Positions 52,114 through 60,419 of a stretch of 64,000 nucleotides of DNA are shown in pieces. Made by a program: the position numbers and the translations under genes. This stretch comes from Nostoc sphaeroides (GTDB lineage Bacteria > Cyanobacteriota > Cyanobacteriia > Cyanobacteriales > Nostocaceae): assembly GCF_003443655.1 (NCBI RefSeq), contig NZ_CP031941.1:3408501-3472500 (forward strand), read 5' to 3'. Under the pieces are notes generated by a model, which searched no databases, was not told where the DNA came from, and was given only the letters and a program-made list of their open reading frames with translations. Positions within the stretch are counted from its first letter, which is position 1, and each line of letters starts with the position of its first letter.

Positions 52114-52539
52114 TTAATTTTTAGCCCAAGTAAAGATATTGACATTCTATAAATTGAATTTAGTTTTGGAAAAATTCTTGAACGTTTTTCCAAGCATCAG
52201 CTTCGGGATTGTAACTAGCGCTAGAAACAAAAACATGCCGTCCTATTATTGAGGGTCAATGGCTTCGCTCCAATTCAAAATTATCAATTTTATTATTCAC
52301 GCATTAAACCTTTTTTTTAAATAAAATAGGAATCTTATACTTTTTTGTAAATCTCATACTCAAGGTAGAAGTATTATCAGAATGAGTACCCACATCTATA
52401 GCAATCCTAAATCATTCGTAAAAAGTTAGATCCCCGACAACTTTTACGAAGTCGGGGATCTGGACACTGCGAATTTTCACAAATCAGATAGGATTGCTAT
52501 ATATATAAATGGTCAGATGAATTTAGAGGAAAATAATTT
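52114..52539. other. Intergenic region with one MITE-like element
   Basis: Holds the element at 52397-52501; the remaining DNA is AT-rich and shows no gene. Confidence 0.55.
52397..52501. mobile_element. MITE-like element with TATAGCAATCC ends, copy 2
   Basis: 105 bp from TATAGCAATCCTAAATCATT to GATAGGATTGCTATA (inverted), enclosing the hairpin AGATCCCCGAC/GTCGGGGATCT. The same hairpin occurs alone at about 57769-57802, and the same termini at 11832-11962. Confidence 0.78.
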
Positions 52540-53565
52540 GTGTCTGATTTAATTAACAAACAAATCATCCTTAAAAGCCGTCCAGTCGGCGAACCAAAGG
52601 AGAGTGATTTTGCTTTAGTAGAAACACCAACTCCCGAACCGGGTGAAGGTGAAATTCTTAGCCGCACCATTTATCTATCTCTCGACCCTTACATGCGTGG
52701 TCGCATTAGTGAAGGCGAGTCTTATGCTGCATCAGTAGAATTGGGTTCAGTTATTGTAGGTGGTACAGTCAGCCAAGTAATTAAATCAAATCATCCTCAA
52801 TTTCAAGTTGGGGATTTTGTTCTTAGCAATAACGGTTGGCAAACTTATGCTGTATCTAAGGGTGAGACACTGCGTAAACTTGATCCTACTCAAGCACCTT
52901 TATCCTATAGTCTAGGTGTATTGGGTATGCCAGGTCTGACTGCTTATGCTGCTCTACTTGATATCGGTCAACCAAAAGAAGGTGAAACTGTTGTGGTTTC
53001 AGCCGCTTCTGGTGCTGTCGGTGCAGTAGTAGGTCAAATTGCCAAAATTAAAGGTGCGGCGCGAGTCGTGGGAATTGTCGGGAGTGACGATAAGCGGGAT
53101 TATATAGTTAAAGAATTAGGTTTTGATGTTGGCATTAATCGCAAAACTCAAGAACTTAATTCAGCGCTAAAAGAAGCTGCCCCTAATGGCATTGATGTTT
53201 ACTATGACAATACAGCAGGTGTAATTTTAGAAGCTGTGTTGCAGCAAATCAACCTTGGGGCAAGAATTCCACTAGTGGGTTTGATTTCAGAGTATAACGC
53301 TACATCTACTCCATCAGGGCCTAATTTAATGCCACTACTAATCAAACGAGCTTTAATTAAAGGTTTCTTAGTTGGCGATTATCAACATCGCTTTAATGAT
53401 TTTTTAGGTGATGTTTCTGGATGGTTGCAGTCTGGTAAACTCAAGTATAAAGAAGATGTAGTTGTTGGTTTAGAGAACGCTCCTGATGCATTCATCGGTT
53501 TACTTAGAGGTGATAATTTTGGCAAGTTGATTATTAAGGTCAATGAAGACCCAACAACAGCTTAA
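52540..53565 (+). CDS. NADP-dependent alkenal/one oxidoreductase (zinc-free MDR family)
   Basis: A 341-residue medium-chain reductase of the leukotriene B4 12-hydroxydehydrogenase/CurA type. Start is GTG at 52540. Signatures: RTIYLSLDPYMRGRISEGES at about 46-65, GMPGLTAYAALLDIGQPKEG, the nucleotide-binding VVVSAASGAVGAVVGQIAK, DVYYDNTAGVILEAVL, and GFLVGDYQHRF near the end. No zinc-binding cysteines. These enzymes reduce double bonds of 2-alkenals and 2-alkenones, protecting against lipid-peroxidation products. Monocistronic. Confidence 0.92.
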   Translation: MSDLINKQIILKSRPVGEPKESDFALVETPTPEPGEGEILSRTIYLSLDPYMRGRISEGESYAASVELGSVIVGGTVSQVIKSNHPQFQVGDFVLSNNGWQTYAVSKGETLRKLDPTQAPLSYSLGVLGMPGLTAYAALLDIGQPKEGETVVVSAASGAVGAVVGQIAKIKGAARVVGIVGSDDKRDYIVKELGFDVGINRKTQELNSALKEAAPNGIDVYYDNTAGVILEAVLQQINLGARIPLVGLISEYNATSTPSGPNLMPLLIKRALIKGFLVGDYQHRFNDFLGDVSGWLQSGKLKYKEDVVVGLENAPDAFIGLLRGDNFGKLIIKVNEDPTTA

Positions 53566-53688
53566 TCGGTTAGTAAGCTGGGTGTGTGCTACATTGAGGC
53601 AAATCATATCATGTCAGCTTAATTGCTTATTAAACCCGAATCACCCCACCCCGCCAAAGCTACGCTTTGTCTCGCCTCCCGAACAGCC

Positions 53689-53849
53689 TACGGTGTACAC
53701 ACAAGTCTTTTAAAGTTGCCCCACAAGCTTTTGATCCCCCCAACCCCCGTTAAAAAGGGGGACAAAACCCTCTCAAAGTCCTCCTTTTTAAGGAGGATTT
53801 AGGAGGATCAGATGACATACATAGTGTGTAGAGATATGTGTACACCGTA
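53689..53849. repeat. Inverted-repeat element with TACGGTGTACACA ends
   Basis: TACGGTGTACACA (53689-53701) and TGTGTACACCGTA (53837-53849) are exact inverses. Inside is a hairpin formed by GATCCCCCCAACCCCC-like and GGAGGATTTAGGAGGATC-like arms (53742-53810). No coding capacity. Confidence 0.7.
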
Positions 53850-53904
53850 AAGGGGGTGGGGTGTAATGACTGTGGTTAGCATAACCAATTATGCGGACAT
53901 AATA

Positions 53905-54024
53905 TCAGTAACGCATCACTGGATAAAAGGGAGCAAATTGTTGAAAGTTAGCGTCAGGAGCAGATAATTCAACTAAAGTTTTAGGTGTAACTAGATGCCC
54001 AATGGTTTTAGGAGTAAGCTGCCA
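53905..54024 (-). pseudogene. Possible C-terminal gene remnant
   Basis: A 39-codon stretch bounded by stops, reading ...TPKTLVELSAPDANFQQF and ending PVMRY, has normal amino-acid composition unlike the repeat DNA around it. There is no start codon. The family is not recognised. It lies just downstream of the permease gene on the same strand and may be the tail of a deleted partner. Confidence 0.35.
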
Positions 54025-54083
54025 CTACTGCTGACATTTTGCTTATTTACTAGCTTTGTGCCTGCCTCTGGTTCAGATAAAAT

Positions 54084-54644
54084 TTAGGAAGACTTTTTCC
54101 CATCAGAAACGATTTGCGAGAGAATATAGGCTGCAAAATCTAGTAATTGATCTAGCAAAAAGCCAATGATACCGATGTAGATGATCACCTGAATTATGTA
54201 ATCGGCATTGCCAGCTTTATAAGCATCCCAAAGGGTAAAGCCAAGTCCTTTTGGGCCGATTAACATTTCTGTAGCAATAACTATAAACCAAGCTACCCAA
54301 ATGCTAACTTTCAAGGCGTGAAATAGATGAAATATCGCTACTCGAAAGTTCTTGTTCTGTCTATGAAAATGCCGCATCCCTATTGCCGTATTAATAATCA
54401 TCGTCCAGAGAGTTCCCAAAAAAACTACTATAATAGCAGCCGATTCGCTCTCTTGAAATGCTATTAAGGCAATAGGTAGCAAAGCTATAGGAGGGATACT
54501 ATGTGGTATCTGAAATATCAGCCTAAATAACTGATAAATCATGTTATTCATGCCTATGAAATATCCGATAAAACTACCCAAGACAACGGCTGGAATATAA
54601 CCGACAAATAACCGTTGTAGACTAGCTAAAATGTCTAAAAACAT
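54084..54644 (-). CDS. Orphan ABC-transporter permease (NrtB/SsuC-like), short
   Basis: A 186-residue polytopic membrane protein. SLQRLFVGYIPAVVLGSFIG at the start and the loop around MRHFHRQNKNFRVAIFHLFH followed by VSIWVAWFIVIATEMLIGPK are those of nitrate/sulfonate/bicarbonate-type permeases (the second covers the EAA-like ATPase-contact loop, which looks weak here). Full-length relatives have about 250-280 residues; the first helix and periplasmic part are missing, so this may be an N-terminally truncated or divergent gene. No ATPase or binding protein accompanies it. Transport ability is therefore doubtful. Confidence 0.65.
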   Translation of the reverse strand: MFLDILASLQRLFVGYIPAVVLGSFIGYFIGMNNMIYQLFRLIFQIPHSIPPIALLPIALIAFQESESAAIIVVFLGTLWTMIINTAIGMRHFHRQNKNFRVAIFHLFHALKVSIWVAWFIVIATEMLIGPKGLGFTLWDAYKAGNADYIIQVIIYIGIIGFLLDQLLDFAAYILSQIVSDGKKSS

Positions 54645-54829
54645 ATTATTCTCTCTGCCTCAGTTCTCATATAAAACATTTGGGAAATACTGTGGCAACA
54701 ACACAAAATAGCGAATAGAAAAGTGTATTTAATTACACGTTATCTTTGAATACCATAATATTTTTGATATTTCCTCCTCCTTGATGGCTAACCAAAAACT
54801 TAGGTGTTTTTACGATGTGATAGTAGTAA

Positions 54830-54957
54830 GGGAACTCCAAAAAATAAATTATTCCACATTAAAGTCGTTGACTGTTGACTGTTGACTGAAAACTCGTGAA
54901 CCGTCAACGTTAAACAGTGAACAATAGCAGTGGAATATTTTTTTACTTGGAAGTCCC
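54830..54957. mobile_element. MITE, GGGA/TCCC family, copy C
   Basis: 128 bp, same length and almost the same sequence as copy B at 51205-51332; flanked by TAA at 54827-54829 and 54958-54960. Confidence 0.87.
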
Positions 54958-55153
54958 TAATACAAATAAGAGGTAAAACTTGGCTTTACTAAACCTTATC
55001 AGAAAAATAAATCCTGATTAGTAAATTCAATACAATTTCCCAAATTTACTTGCTTGATAATTGTACTAATACCAATTATTTTTGAAGCTGCACAAAATCA
55101 AGCTTGGACAGACTTGGGGGTTGAGCAAATTGTTCGGAAGCAATCTTATAGAT

Positions 55154-55255
55154 CAATACAGTTCAGTTAAGCCCAAAAACCTTGGTAAAGACGCGAAATT
55201 TCGCGTCTCTACAGGTCTAAAATTAGTACCAAAAATCCTTAACTGAACCGTATTG
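55154..55255. mobile_element. MITE-like element with CAATAC..GTTAAG ends and 10-bp target duplication
   Basis: 102 bp from CAATACAGTTCAGTTAAG to CTTAACTGAACCGTATTG, flanked by exact TCTTATAGAT at 55144-55153 and 55256-55265. The inner palindrome GACGCGAAATTTCGCGTC matches that at 6759-6776. Sister copies at 57877-57987 and 58029-58164. Confidence 0.88.
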
Positions 55256-55446
55256 TCTTATAGATAATCTGTATAAATAAGAATATCTCAAATTTTTAAT
55301 ATTAAATAAATAACAAAGTTTGTTATTAGCAATACAAAATATTTATAAAATAGTAAGTATCAGAGGGAATTTGTCAAGCAAAAATAAAAAGACTTTAGGG
55401 TAGCCAGTGCGCGGCTCGGATTCTAAACTATTTTACTGACATTTGC

Positions 55447-56907
55447 TTAAACACCCAAAATTACCTGAGCTAATCGGCGTACTCCTTCCTGAATTTGCTG
55501 CTCATTTAATTCAGCGTAACCCAAAATAAATTCACTACCAGGGCTATTATTTAAGTAGTAGGGATGGGCTGCGCTAATACCTAACCCAAGCTGGGCAGCA
55601 TTCTGGACTATTACTTCATCACTCATATATGTATCTATTTTGATCATCAGATGCATTCCAGCGTTATCCCCCAGAATCTGGACTCTATCGCCAAACTGGG
55701 AAATTAGAGACTGCACCAAAATTTGCCGCCTTTGATTGTAGAGCGATCGCATTTGTCGGATATGACGTTCTAGATGTCCTTCGCCAATAAAATCTGTCAG
55801 GGCGTGCTGCTCTAATAAACTACACTGACGATCTGTTAACCATTTAGCACGGGTAAATATATGCACTAAATTATCTGGCAATACTAAATAACCCAGACGC
55901 AAAGCCGGAAAGAGTACCTTGGAAAATGTGCCGATATAAATAACTGAATTGCCCTGATCTAATCCTTGTAAGGCTGGGATAGGCTGACCACTATAACGAT
56001 ATTCGCTATCATAGTCATCTTCAATAATTATCGCTCCTGATTGCTGCGCCCAATTTAATAACTTTAACCTGCGCTCTAAGGATAGCACCGCCCCTGTAGG
56101 AAATTGATGGGAGGGAGTGACGTAAATAAGTTTAATATTCGATGTTGTTATCAGGTTAGTAACCTCTAAACCTGATTTATCCACAGATATAGGAAATAAA
56201 CAAGCTCCTTGGGACAAAAAAGCTCGTTGCGCTCCTAAATAACCTGGTTCTTCCACAGCAATCAAGTCACCTGTATCAATTAGCAGACGTGCAATCAAGT
56301 CAAGTCCTTGCTGGGAACCACCAATAATGATGATTTGCTCAGGAGTACATTTTACTGCCCTGGAACGAGAAAGATAAGAAGCGATCGCCTGCCGTAGTGG
56401 TTGATATCCCATTGAGTCATTAGCATAATCAAGCACACTTGGGTGAGAACGGCAATGGCGAGATAGTAGTTTGCGCCACAAGTCTATAGGAAACTTATCA
56501 AATGCTGGCCGCCCATAGGTAAAGTTGATCTGCAATTCTAGTTCTGGTAAGCGTAAGAATGCTTTATTATTCAAATTTTTGCCATAGGCTGATAGTGTTA
56601 TTGATGAATTAGTGGCTGAAGAAGTTGACTCAATCGGTACAGTATTGAGCAGATCGTCAGGGAGTTGATCGCAAACGAAAGTACCCGATCCCAGAGTTGT
56701 TTCTAAGTAGCCTTCACTCAGTAGCTGCTCATAACTTTGGGTAACAGTGGCGCGGGAAATACCGAGAGATTGAGCAAGCGATCGTGTTGAAGGTAATCTT
56801 TGTCCTGGTGTTAATCTCCCGGAAAGAATCTGAAGTCGTATTTTTTCATAAACTTGGCGATGCAGTGGTATATCTGCTTGGGAGTCGATAGGAATCACAA
56901 AGTCCAT
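55447..56907 (-). CDS. MocR/PdxR-type GntR-aminotransferase regulator
   Basis: A 486-residue fusion of a GntR winged helix (about 12-80: PLHRQVYEKIRLQILSGRL, PSTRSLAQSLGISRATVTQS, EGYLETTLGSGTFV) and a class I aminotransferase fold (about 130-480), with PLP-lysine in IYIGTFSKVLFPALRLGY near residue 329. MocR proteins sense PLP or related amines and control vitamin B6 or amine metabolism. The divergent neighbour is a PNPOx-like FMN protein, the usual relation for PdxR-type members. The 94-bp gap holds AAAGTGG boxes (56913-56963), so autoregulation and control of the neighbour are likely. Confidence 0.92.
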   Translation of the reverse strand: MDFVIPIDSQADIPLHRQVYEKIRLQILSGRLTPGQRLPSTRSLAQSLGISRATVTQSYEQLLSEGYLETTLGSGTFVCDQLPDDLLNTVPIESTSSATNSSITLSAYGKNLNNKAFLRLPELELQINFTYGRPAFDKFPIDLWRKLLSRHCRSHPSVLDYANDSMGYQPLRQAIASYLSRSRAVKCTPEQIIIIGGSQQGLDLIARLLIDTGDLIAVEEPGYLGAQRAFLSQGACLFPISVDKSGLEVTNLITTSNIKLIYVTPSHQFPTGAVLSLERRLKLLNWAQQSGAIIIEDDYDSEYRYSGQPIPALQGLDQGNSVIYIGTFSKVLFPALRLGYLVLPDNLVHIFTRAKWLTDRQCSLLEQHALTDFIGEGHLERHIRQMRSLYNQRRQILVQSLISQFGDRVQILGDNAGMHLMIKIDTYMSDEVIVQNAAQLGLGISAAHPYYLNNSPGSEFILGYAELNEQQIQEGVRRLAQVILGV

Positions 56908-56912
56908 AGGTC

Positions 56913-56963
56913 AAAGTGGACTGGTAGTTTAGTAAAAAAGTGGCACTTGTATTATGCCACTTT
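56913..56963. promoter_or_regulatory. Probable MocR/PdxR operator
   Basis: AAAGTGGA at 56913-56920, AAAGTGGCA at 56937-56945 and its exact inverse TGCCACTTT at 56955-56963. One direct plus one inverted box is the usual MocR arrangement; AAAGTGG agrees with the PdxR box I recall from actinobacteria. Confidence 0.75.
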
Positions 56964-57001
56964 CAGAATTACTCTGGCGATGTAGAGTTTAAATTCCAAT
57001 C

Positions 57002-57670
57002 ATGAGTCAACAAGAGCCTCCTAGCCAAAGAACAACTATCAAACGCATACCTCAAAGGGGAAGCTATGAGTCTGAAATTATCTATCAAATTTTGGATGAA
57101 GGATTAGTTTGTCATCTGGGTTTTGTCGCTGACGGACAGCCTTTTGTGATCCCTACAGCTTATGGACGAATTGACGATACCTTATATATTCATGGCTCAC
57201 CTGCTAGTCGGATGCTACGTTTTCTCCAGCAAGGTATTGATGTCTGCGTGAGTGTAACTTTACTTGATGGTTTGGTACTAGCGCGATCGGCTTTTCATCA
57301 TTCAATGAATTATCGCTCGGTGGTAGTATTTGGTACGGCTACGCTTGTACAGGATTCAAAGCAAAAATTAGCTGCTCTGAAAGCATTTACAGAACATGTT
57401 ATACCTGGACGTTGGCAAGAAGTGCGATCGCCTAGTCGCAGTGAATTAGCTGGAACGCTAGTACTATCTCTACCTCTAGTTGAAGCTTCAGCTAAAGTTC
57501 GCACGGGTGGGCCTAATGATGATGTCTCTGATTATGAACTACCAGTATGGGCTGGGGAAATTCCTTTGCAATTGCATGTGGCAAAACCCATTGCTGATTC
57601 AGGTTTGCATCCTCAAATTGATATACCTGCATATATCAGCAACTATACTAGACCAAAAGCCACATCGTAG
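57002..57670 (+). CDS. Pyridoxamine 5'-phosphate oxidase-like FMN protein
   Basis: A 222-residue protein of the flavin-nucleotide-binding PNPOx-like split-barrel family. Blocks: IYQILDEGLVCHLGFVADGQ, PFVIPTAYGRIDDTLYIHGS, the FMN-phosphate region ASRMLRFLQQGIDVCVSV, SAFHHSMNYRSVVVFGTATL and LEASAKVRTGGPNDDVSDY. It is expected to bind FMN and act on small oxidised compounds or pyridoxine-type vitamers. It is divergently transcribed from a MocR/PdxR-like regulator through a shared operator, which supports a link to vitamin B6 or amine metabolism (inference). Confidence 0.88.
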   Translation: MSQQEPPSQRTTIKRIPQRGSYESEIIYQILDEGLVCHLGFVADGQPFVIPTAYGRIDDTLYIHGSPASRMLRFLQQGIDVCVSVTLLDGLVLARSAFHHSMNYRSVVVFGTATLVQDSKQKLAALKAFTEHVIPGRWQEVRSPSRSELAGTLVLSLPLVEASAKVRTGGPNDDVSDYELPVWAGEIPLQLHVAKPIADSGLHPQIDIPAYISNYTRPKATS

Positions 57671-57876
57671 CTTCAAACAACACAAAGAAAAGCTTGCCTC
57701 CGTGATTACAGAAGCCGACACTGTACAAGGCAAGCTGCAAGTTAGTGTGGGTAGTGTGCGGGGCTGCTAGATCCCCGACAACTTCCGCGAAGTCGGGGAT
57801 CTGAACACCACTAAGGGAACTCCAAGAAAGAAATTATCCAATATTGTGGGGTGGGCATCTTGCCCGCCATATAGAC

Positions 57877-57987
57877 CAATACGGTTCAGTTAAGCATTTT
57901 TTTCTTATCTCTGTTCTCTCTGTGCCTCTGCGGTTCGTTAAAAAAATTGACTTTGATAAAGAGTTTAGCCTTAACCCAAGCGTATTG
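57877..57987. mobile_element. Nested CAATAC-ended element 1 with 10-bp duplication
   Basis: 111 bp from CAATACGGTTCAGTTAAG to CTTAACCCAAGCGTATTG, flanked by exact CCATATAGAC at 57867-57876 and 57988-57997. No coding capacity. Confidence 0.87.
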
Positions 57988-58028
57988 CCATATAGACTGG
58001 GCGCTCATGTTGCCCACCCCACAGGAGT

Positions 58029-58164
58029 CAATACTGCTCGGTTAAGCCTAAAAAATAAAAATGTGTAGGTTGGGTTGAGGAACGAAACCCAACATTTTGC
58101 AGGGTTTGTTGGGTTTCTCAAAGCCTCAACCCAACCTACGAATATTCTTAACCGAGCAGTATTG
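58029..58164. mobile_element. Nested CAATAC-ended element 2 with 10-bp duplication
   Basis: 136 bp from CAATACTGCTCGGTTAAG to CTTAACCGAGCAGTATTG (perfect inverted ends), flanked by exact CCACAGGAGT at 58019-58028 and 58165-58174. The interior is a long hairpin with GTAGGTTGGGTTGAGG and its inverse CCTCAACCCAACCTAC. Confidence 0.9.
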
Positions 58165-58318
58165 CCACAGGAGTTAATTGGATATTTTTTTATTTGGAAG
58201 TCCCTAACCTCTCAAAACTTTTGGGACAGACTAGTAGTTCACTACTTTTTATTTCTGACGGTACAGGAAAAATAACTAAAAATGGTGCAACTTAAGAGTA
58301 GTGTAAATATCAGAAATT

Positions 58319-58723
58319 ATGGACGCTGCTAAACGCCTTGGTACTCTCAATCGCATCCGCAAACTCAGCCGTCTGATGGATACATCTATACGCATTCCTC
58401 TAACAGGTTTTCGCATTGGAATAGACCCAATTATCGGTTTGGTTCCAGGTGCTGGTGATTTAATCAGTACAGCGTTTTCAGCTTACATCATATTTTTAGC
58501 TACTCGTTTTGGCATCCCACGTCAAGATTTAGCCAAAATGATTTTTAATGTTGGTTTGGAAACAGTCGTTGGTACTGTGCCTTTAGTGGGTGATTTATTT
58601 GATGCTTTCTATAAGTCTAATATTCGCAATTTGGCAATTTTGGAGCAACATTTGACAGTAGTTGAACCAGAACTCAAAGAAGTGTCTGATGAACTTTACT
58701 CTGGTAAGTTCAGCCAAGTTTAA
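58319..58723 (+). CDS. DUF4112 protein
   Basis: A 134-residue protein of the DUF4112 family: LSRLMDTSIRIPLTGFRIGI, DPIIGLVPGAGDLISTAFSA and VGTVPLVGDLFDAFYKSNIR carry the two G-x-x-P-x-x-G-D repeats that define it. Two hydrophobic stretches (about 43-66 and 88-104) make it a likely membrane-associated protein. The function is unknown. It is monocistronic; the upstream DNA is the composite MITE and the gene begins 112 bp beyond its right end. Confidence 0.9.
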   Translation: MDAAKRLGTLNRIRKLSRLMDTSIRIPLTGFRIGIDPIIGLVPGAGDLISTAFSAYIIFLATRFGIPRQDLAKMIFNVGLETVVGTVPLVGDLFDAFYKSNIRNLAILEQHLTVVEPELKEVSDELYSGKFSQV

Positions 58724-58755
58724 GTTAGTGGTCATAGTATCACTAATCTTTTCAC

Positions 58756-58898
58756 TAAGTAAAACGGTGTAAACAATTAAAGGTTTGTAGTAAGGACTTT
58801 AGTCCTAAAAGAAGGACTAAAGTCCTCACTACGAACTCGATTACAATAATTTTACATTACAAAACACATAGTTCGATTTATTCGCACCGACTTACTTA
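58756..58898. mobile_element. MITE-like element with TAAGTAAGTCGGTG ends, copy 3, with nested hairpin
   Basis: Left end TAAGTAAAACGGTG, right end ATTTATTCGCACCGACTTA, inverted. The nested hairpin at 58783-58836 starts GTTTGTAGTAAGGACTTTAG and is inverted as CTAAAGTCCTCACTACGAAC. Confidence 0.72.
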
Positions 58899-58990
58899 CC
58901 TCCTGCCCCCTTCAATCTTTGGAAGTCCCTAGTACAGCGCGGCGTAAATAAACAGACCATTCAAAATCAACGGAACGCTTACTCTGTCTT

Positions 58991-59063
58991 AATTTTGAAT
59001 TTTGAATTTTGAATTTTGAATTTTGAATTTTGAATTTTGAATTTTGAATTTTGAATTTTGAAT
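58991..59063. repeat. Heptamer tandem repeat (TTTTGAA)n
   Basis: About ten perfect copies of TTTTGAA in a row, the longest uninterrupted heptamer tract in the window. Confidence 0.92.
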
Positions 59064-59118
59064 TCCGCCTTGCGGTACTAGATAAAGGAATTTGAGTTTT
59101 ATCTGATAACGCTTTTAA

Positions 59119-60237
59119 CTACCCAAGTTTGATACCCTGTTGCTTGAGTAGATTTATCAAGAAGTTTTTAAATATGCCACTTAGGATACCAATAAGAGGA
59201 GTAGGAACAGTTAGGAGATATCGGCGGAAAGTTTTGACATCGAAGGGCCAAACTGGCAACTCATCAGTCATAGTGTATAAAGTGCGTAGCTGCTGAATTT
59301 TTTCAGATTTTTTCTTGAAAGCTTCTGTCTCTTCAGCCAGACTAGTATAAATCCCTGAATACTCTGCTCGGAACTGTCGAGCGATTTTATATAAAGACTC
59401 TTCTTTAGCTCTTTTCATCCCGCTATGTGCTGCCAGCAATGGCCCAAAAAAACATCCCATTGATAAAAAAATATACAATGGAATTACCAGATGAACAAAC
59501 CAGAATCCCTTTCCAACATCTTGTGTAATCACCTGATACTCAATCACGCCTATCCAGATACCTAAAACAGCAACTAGATAGGCAGTTTTAAGCGAATAAT
59601 CACTAAGACATCGAAGACCGCCACAGCGATCGGGATGAAGAGGATTAATATCGAGATCCTTATTTCCTAAAATTTGATAGAAAATCCAAATATTTGTAAT
59701 CAGATTGAGAACAAGTATAGTACCCATATATACGACTGCAAATGTGGCGATCGTAATGGTCAATCCTGGCAGAAGACTAGAGCTAGTCCAACTCTCTTCT
59801 AATCTAGGTCTGATTATAAAAACAATAGTGCTGAAAAAGAGAGCGCTGGCAAGTGCAGAAAGCTTGCGCCATCTTTTGGAATAGAGGTTAATAACAAATT
59901 GATCAATCTCTGATTTGTCAGTTTCTAATACGTCAGATGTTTCAAGCTCTTGAATAACTTTATCGATTGCTTGAAAACTCCACAAGTAATATCCCAATGT
60001 TACTGGATTAATGAAAAGTCCTACTAACCAGGGAATCCAGTCTCGAAGCAACCCCGTCTGCCCTTGCTTAGACCACAGCGTATCACTTATCCATGCAGTA
60101 AACAAATAAACTACAGTAGCGCTAACTGCTGCCAACAGTCCAAAAGTTAGAGGAGAAAGACGAAATTTTTCAATTACTAGATACGCAACAGGATCAAATC
60201 GGTGAAGGTTTCGTTTGTGCGAAATATCGTAATTCAT
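59119..60237 (-). CDS. Uncharacterised polytopic membrane protein
   Basis: A 372-residue protein with six probable helices (about 30-50, 66-88, 125-145, 155-185, 215-235 and 248-272), a short cytoplasmic N-terminus and a charged C-terminal coiled-coil region (KKSEKIQQLRTLYTMTDELP) before a final amphipathic part. A Cys-containing motif LHPDRCGGLRCLSDY at about 201-215 lies between helices four and five and looks conserved. No known transporter or enzyme signature. It stands alone. Confidence 0.7.
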   Translation of the reverse strand: MNYDISHKRNLHRFDPVAYLVIEKFRLSPLTFGLLAAVSATVVYLFTAWISDTLWSKQGQTGLLRDWIPWLVGLFINPVTLGYYLWSFQAIDKVIQELETSDVLETDKSEIDQFVINLYSKRWRKLSALASALFFSTIVFIIRPRLEESWTSSSLLPGLTITIATFAVVYMGTILVLNLITNIWIFYQILGNKDLDINPLHPDRCGGLRCLSDYSLKTAYLVAVLGIWIGVIEYQVITQDVGKGFWFVHLVIPLYIFLSMGCFFGPLLAAHSGMKRAKEESLYKIARQFRAEYSGIYTSLAEETEAFKKKSEKIQQLRTLYTMTDELPVWPFDVKTFRRYLLTVPTPLIGILSGIFKNFLINLLKQQGIKLG

Positions 60238-60419
60238 TCTTTCTTTAACAATGAGTCAGGTCAATAACACCATACATATTTAGGGGTAATTGTGCCAACT
60301 AGGACAAAATATAGTAGACATCTGGTGAAATTAAATATGCGTTACCCAGAATCCTTGTCTTGACGTAGCACTGCTACGTCAAAACAATTCTCCTATGACT
60401 AATGACTAATGACCAATGA
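60238..60419. other. Short intergenic gap with repeats
   Basis: Contains TGACGTAGCACTGCTACGTCA (about 60361-60381), a strong palindromic hairpin, and CTAATGAC heptamers before the next gene's stop. Confidence 0.6.

Larger units (their letters stand above)
53566..54083. other. Intergenic region with nested repeat and gene remnant
   Basis: Contains a long inverted-repeat element (53689-53849), itself flanked by a CACCCCACCCC/GGGGTGGGGTG pair (about 53643 and 53854), and a possible gene remnant on the minus strand (53905-54024). Confidence 0.55.
54645..55446. other. Long intergenic region with two MITEs
   Basis: Holds a GGGA/TCCC MITE (54830-54957) and a CAATAC-ended element (55154-55255), both with target duplications. 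The rest is AT-rich, without a gene. Confidence 0.65.
57815..58204. mobile_element. MITE, GGGA/TCCC family, copy D, carrying two nested elements
   Basis: 390 bp from GGGAACTCCAAGAAAGAAAT to TTTATTTGGAAGTCCC, flanked by TAA at 57812-57814 and 58205-58207. Two CAATAC-ended elements lie inside, each with its own 10-bp duplication. Removing both (111+10 and 136+10 bp) leaves 123 bp, the exact length of copy A at 4580-4702. Confidence 0.88.
57671..58318. other. Intergenic region dominated by a composite MITE
   Basis: Contains a GATCCCCGAC hairpin (about 57769-57802), the composite element 57815-58204, and a lone ACAGACTAGTAGT end near 58229. Apparent reading frames within it translate repeat DNA and were rejected. 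Confidence 0.7.
58724..59118. other. Intergenic region with MITE and heptamer tract
   Basis: Holds the element 58756-58898, a solitary TTTGGAAGTCCCTAG end of the GGGA/TCCC family (about 58919-58932), and an STRR (58991-59063). Confidence 0.65.

Noticed and set aside
57480..58275. Three apparent frames downstream of the PNPOx-like gene
   Set aside because: One overlaps the real gene in another frame, the others translate the composite MITE.
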